In this document: positions 62,176 to 64,000 of the stretch, one piece after another
How the letters are laid out: every line of letters starts with the position of its first letter
How positions within the stretch are numbered: position 1 is the stretch's first letter
NCBI GenBank assembly: GCA_902574225.1
Contig: CACGMO010000009.1
Location: forward strand, 1 to 64,000
DNA: 64,000 bases
Origin: an uncultured Alphaproteobacteria bacterium
GTDB taxonomy: Bacteria; Pseudomonadota; Alphaproteobacteria; Rhodobacterales; Rhodobacteraceae
Direction: 5' to 3'
Translations under genes and position numbers: made by a program
The notes under the pieces: generated by a model
Databases searched by the model: none
Told to the model about the DNA's origin: nothing
What the model saw: the letters and a program-made list of their open reading frames with translations, nothing else

Positions 62176-63423
62176 ATGTCAACACCAGCAGCTAATTTAA
62201 AAATTAACTCATCTCGTCTTTGGGACTCCCTAATGGAAATGGCAAAAATAGGTCCCGGTATCGCAGGTGGAAACAACAGACAAACACTCACAGACGAAGA
62301 CGCCGAAGGACGAGAATTGTTCCAAAAGTGGTGTGATAAAGAAAATTTGGAAATGGGTGTTGACAAAATGGGAACAATGTTCGCTAGACGTGAAGGAACA
62401 GACCCAAATGCTTTACCTGTTTACGTTGGAAGCCATCTTGATACCCAGCCAACTGGCGGTAAGTATGATGGAGTTTTAGGAGTTCTGGGTGGATTGGAAA
62501 TAATAAGAACACTCAATGAGCTTGATATAAAAACAAAGCACCCAATTGTAGTCGTAAATTTTACAAATGAAGAAGGGACTCGCTTTGCTCCTCCAATGAT
62601 GGCATCGGGAGTTTTTGCAGGAGTACATGAACTCCAATGGGCTTATGATAGAAGGGATGCAGCAGGAAAAACGTTTGGAGAAGAAATCAAGCGCATCGGA
62701 TGGATTGGTGACGAAGAAGTAGGATCACGAAAAATGCATGCTTTTTTTGAACTCCACATTGAGCAAGGACCAATATTAGAGGCTGAAAATAAAGATATTG
62801 GCGTTGTGACCCATGGACAAGGGCTTAATTGGATACAAGTAACTCTTAACGGTCGGGAAAGCCATACGGGATCAACCCCCATGCCGATGCGTAAAAATGC
62901 CGGTCTAGGTATGGCTAGAATTACAGAGCTAGTTCAAGAGATCGCAATGGGTCACCAGCCATCTGCAGTTGGTGGGATAGGGCAATGCGATGTGTTTCCT
63001 AATAGTAGAAACATAATACCTGGTAAAGTGGTGTTTACTATAGATTTTAGATCTCCATCATTTGATGTCCAGGATGATATGGAAAAACGTTTGTATGAGG
63101 GAGCAAAAAAAATTGCTTCTGATTTGGAATTGACTGTGGAATTTGAAAAGGTTGGGCATTTTGACCCTGTGACCTTTGATGAAGGATGTGTAGATAAAGT
63201 TAGAAGAGCTGCTGAAAGATTAGGGTATTCACATAAAAATATTATATCGGGAGCGGGGCATGACGCGTGTTGGATAAATAAAGTAGCGCCAACGGCGATG
63301 ATTATGTGTCCTTGCGTTGATGGTTTGAGCCATAATGAGGCAGAAGAGATATCTGAAAAGTGGGCTTCAGCAGGTGCCGATGTTTTATTGCATGCAGTAT
63401 TAGAAGCTGCTGAAATAGTTTAA
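62176..63423 (+). CDS. Zn-dependent amidohydrolase, hydantoinase/carbamoylase family (M20)
   Basis: 415 residues. Metal motifs: YVGSHLDTQPTGGKYDG (His-x-Asp), TNEEGTRFAPPM (Glu pair), LHIEQGPILE (His) and GAGHDACWI near the C-terminus; family members bind two metal ions. Members are N-carbamoyl-beta-alanine/L-amino-acid amidohydrolases and allantoate amidohydrolase. ATG 62176 follows AAGAGGATCGA. The next gene, 13 bp on, is a dihydropyrimidinase, which typically precedes such a carbamoylase in pyrimidine or hydantoin breakdown. Confidence 0.9.
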   Translation: MSTPAANLKINSSRLWDSLMEMAKIGPGIAGGNNRQTLTDEDAEGRELFQKWCDKENLEMGVDKMGTMFARREGTDPNALPVYVGSHLDTQPTGGKYDGVLGVLGGLEIIRTLNELDIKTKHPIVVVNFTNEEGTRFAPPMMASGVFAGVHELQWAYDRRDAAGKTFGEEIKRIGWIGDEEVGSRKMHAFFELHIEQGPILEAENKDIGVVTHGQGLNWIQVTLNGRESHTGSTPMPMRKNAGLGMARITELVQEIAMGHQPSAVGGIGQCDVFPNSRNIIPGKVVFTIDFRSPSFDVQDDMEKRLYEGAKKIASDLELTVEFEKVGHFDPVTFDEGCVDKVRRAAERLGYSHKNIISGAGHDACWINKVAPTAMIMCPCVDGLSHNEAEEISEKWASAGADVLLHAVLEAAEIV

Positions 63424-63436
63424 TTGGGAGGGTAAA

Positions 63437-64000
63437 ATGACTAAAGTAATAAAGGGTGGAACCATTGTAACAGCTGATCGAGAGTGGAAAGCTGATGTAT
63501 TAATAGAAAATGAAACAATTAAGCAGATTGGGGAAAATCTAAAGGGGGATGAGACGATTGACGCCGAAGGCGCTTATGTGATCCCCGGCGGAATAGACCC
63601 ACATACGCACCTTGAGATGCCATTTATGGGGACCACCGCCGCCGAGACTTTTGAAACAGGTACCTGGGCAGCCGCAGTCGGTGGAACAACAATGTTAGTG
63701 GACTTCTGTCTTCCAGGAGAGGACGGTAGCTTGGTTAATGCAGTAAAGGAGTGGCATAGAAAGTCAGAGCCTCAAATTTGTTCCGACATTGGTTATCACA
63801 TGGCGGTTACCGGTTGGTCTGAACAGATTTTTGATGATATGCCAAAGGTAGTTGAGATGGGAGTAAATTCATTTAAACATTTTATGGCTTATAAAGGAGC
63901 CCTAATGATTGAGGATGATGAAATGTTTGCATCTTTTAAAAGATGTGCATCTATCGGCGCTCTGCCTATGGTTCACGCAGAAAATGGTGATATTGTAGCC
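63437..64000 (+). CDS. dihydropyrimidinase / D-hydantoinase, 5' part
   Basis: 188 residues before the window ends, ATG 63437 after TTGGGAGGG. Metal site: G-G-I-D-P-H56-T-H58, carboxylated lysine K153 expected in FMAYKGA (the family's M-A-Y-K position), H180 in MVHAEN. The cyclic-amidase family opens dihydrouracil, dihydrothymine or hydantoins. The rest of the gene lies outside the window. Confidence 0.92.
   Translation, partial: MTKVIKGGTIVTADREWKADVLIENETIKQIGENLKGDETIDAEGAYVIPGGIDPHTHLEMPFMGTTAAETFETGTWAAAVGGTTMLVDFCLPGEDGSLVNAVKEWHRKSEPQICSDIGYHMAVTGWSEQIFDDMPKVVEMGVNSFKHFMAYKGALMIEDDEMFASFKRCASIGALPMVHAENGDIVA

Overview
The window is 64 kb of compact, AT-rich bacterial chromosome with about 75 protein genes, short gaps, many overlapping ATGA/TAATG junctions and several convergent pairs that touch or overlap. 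I found no rRNA, tRNA, CRISPR array, insertion sequence, integrase or phage gene. The gene set points to a free-living, probably marine, heterotrophic Alphaproteobacterium. The signs are phosphatidylcholine synthase (Pcs), pseudoazurin, a run dacA-like/tmk/holB/tatD/MBL hydrolase of alphaproteobacterial type, long-form HPF, and a heavy load of single-enzyme catabolic genes: Rieske oxygenases, FAD monooxygenases, MhpD/FAH-type hydratases, GSTs, M20 peptidases, DMT/LysE/AEC transporters. The exact clade cannot be fixed from sequence reading alone.

Layout: 1-8.8 kb holds the end of a TolB-like/TPR membrane protein, two Rieske oxygenases, an NrtR-type Nudix regulator, a nitronate monooxygenase-like enzyme, and a minus-strand phzF/arginase-family/pepT operon. 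8.8-12 kb is a kynureninase operon with two exporters. 12-25.9 kb has an amidohydrolase, two 3-mercaptopyruvate-type sulfurtransferases, a miniature MotA-like protein, a UbiB-family kinase, a methyltransferase/MaoC pair, an epoxide-hydrolase/DSD1-type PLP enzyme operon, a quinone reductase/sulfurtransferase/GST/hydratase operon, an M20 amidohydrolase and a SulP transporter. 26-35 kb has an acyl-CoA-dehydrogenase-like frame with no standard start codon, a small secreted protein, an isolated flagellin, an ATC-hydrolase family protein, a membrane alpha/beta hydrolase, an FAD hydroxylase, an orphan RecB/Cas4-like nuclease and a YceI protein.

35-40 kb is an OYE/P450/SCPx-like thiolase operon meeting a CoA ligase head-on, which suggests oxidation and CoA-dependent cleavage of a lipid, steroid or terpenoid. 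40-45.6 kb is the housekeeping run. 45.6-54 kb holds lipoprotein and Sel1 proteins, an aminotransferase/SDR pair, HPF, threonine dehydratase, Pcs, pseudoazurin and a DUF2237 protein. 54-56 kb carries pobA plus a deaminase, preceded by an unannotated 26-codon gene with a very strong ribosome site and its own intrinsic terminator.

The most notable region is 57.6-64 kb: cofD, cofE, an NADPH:F420 reductase and one F420-dependent luciferase-like oxidoreductase, then a DMT exporter, a hydantoinase/carbamoylase-family amidohydrolase and the start of a dihydropyrimidinase, all on the plus strand. This looks like a compact coenzyme F420 system attached to ring-opening of a hydantoin- or dihydropyrimidine-type heterocycle in a proteobacterium. 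The physiological substrate is unknown.
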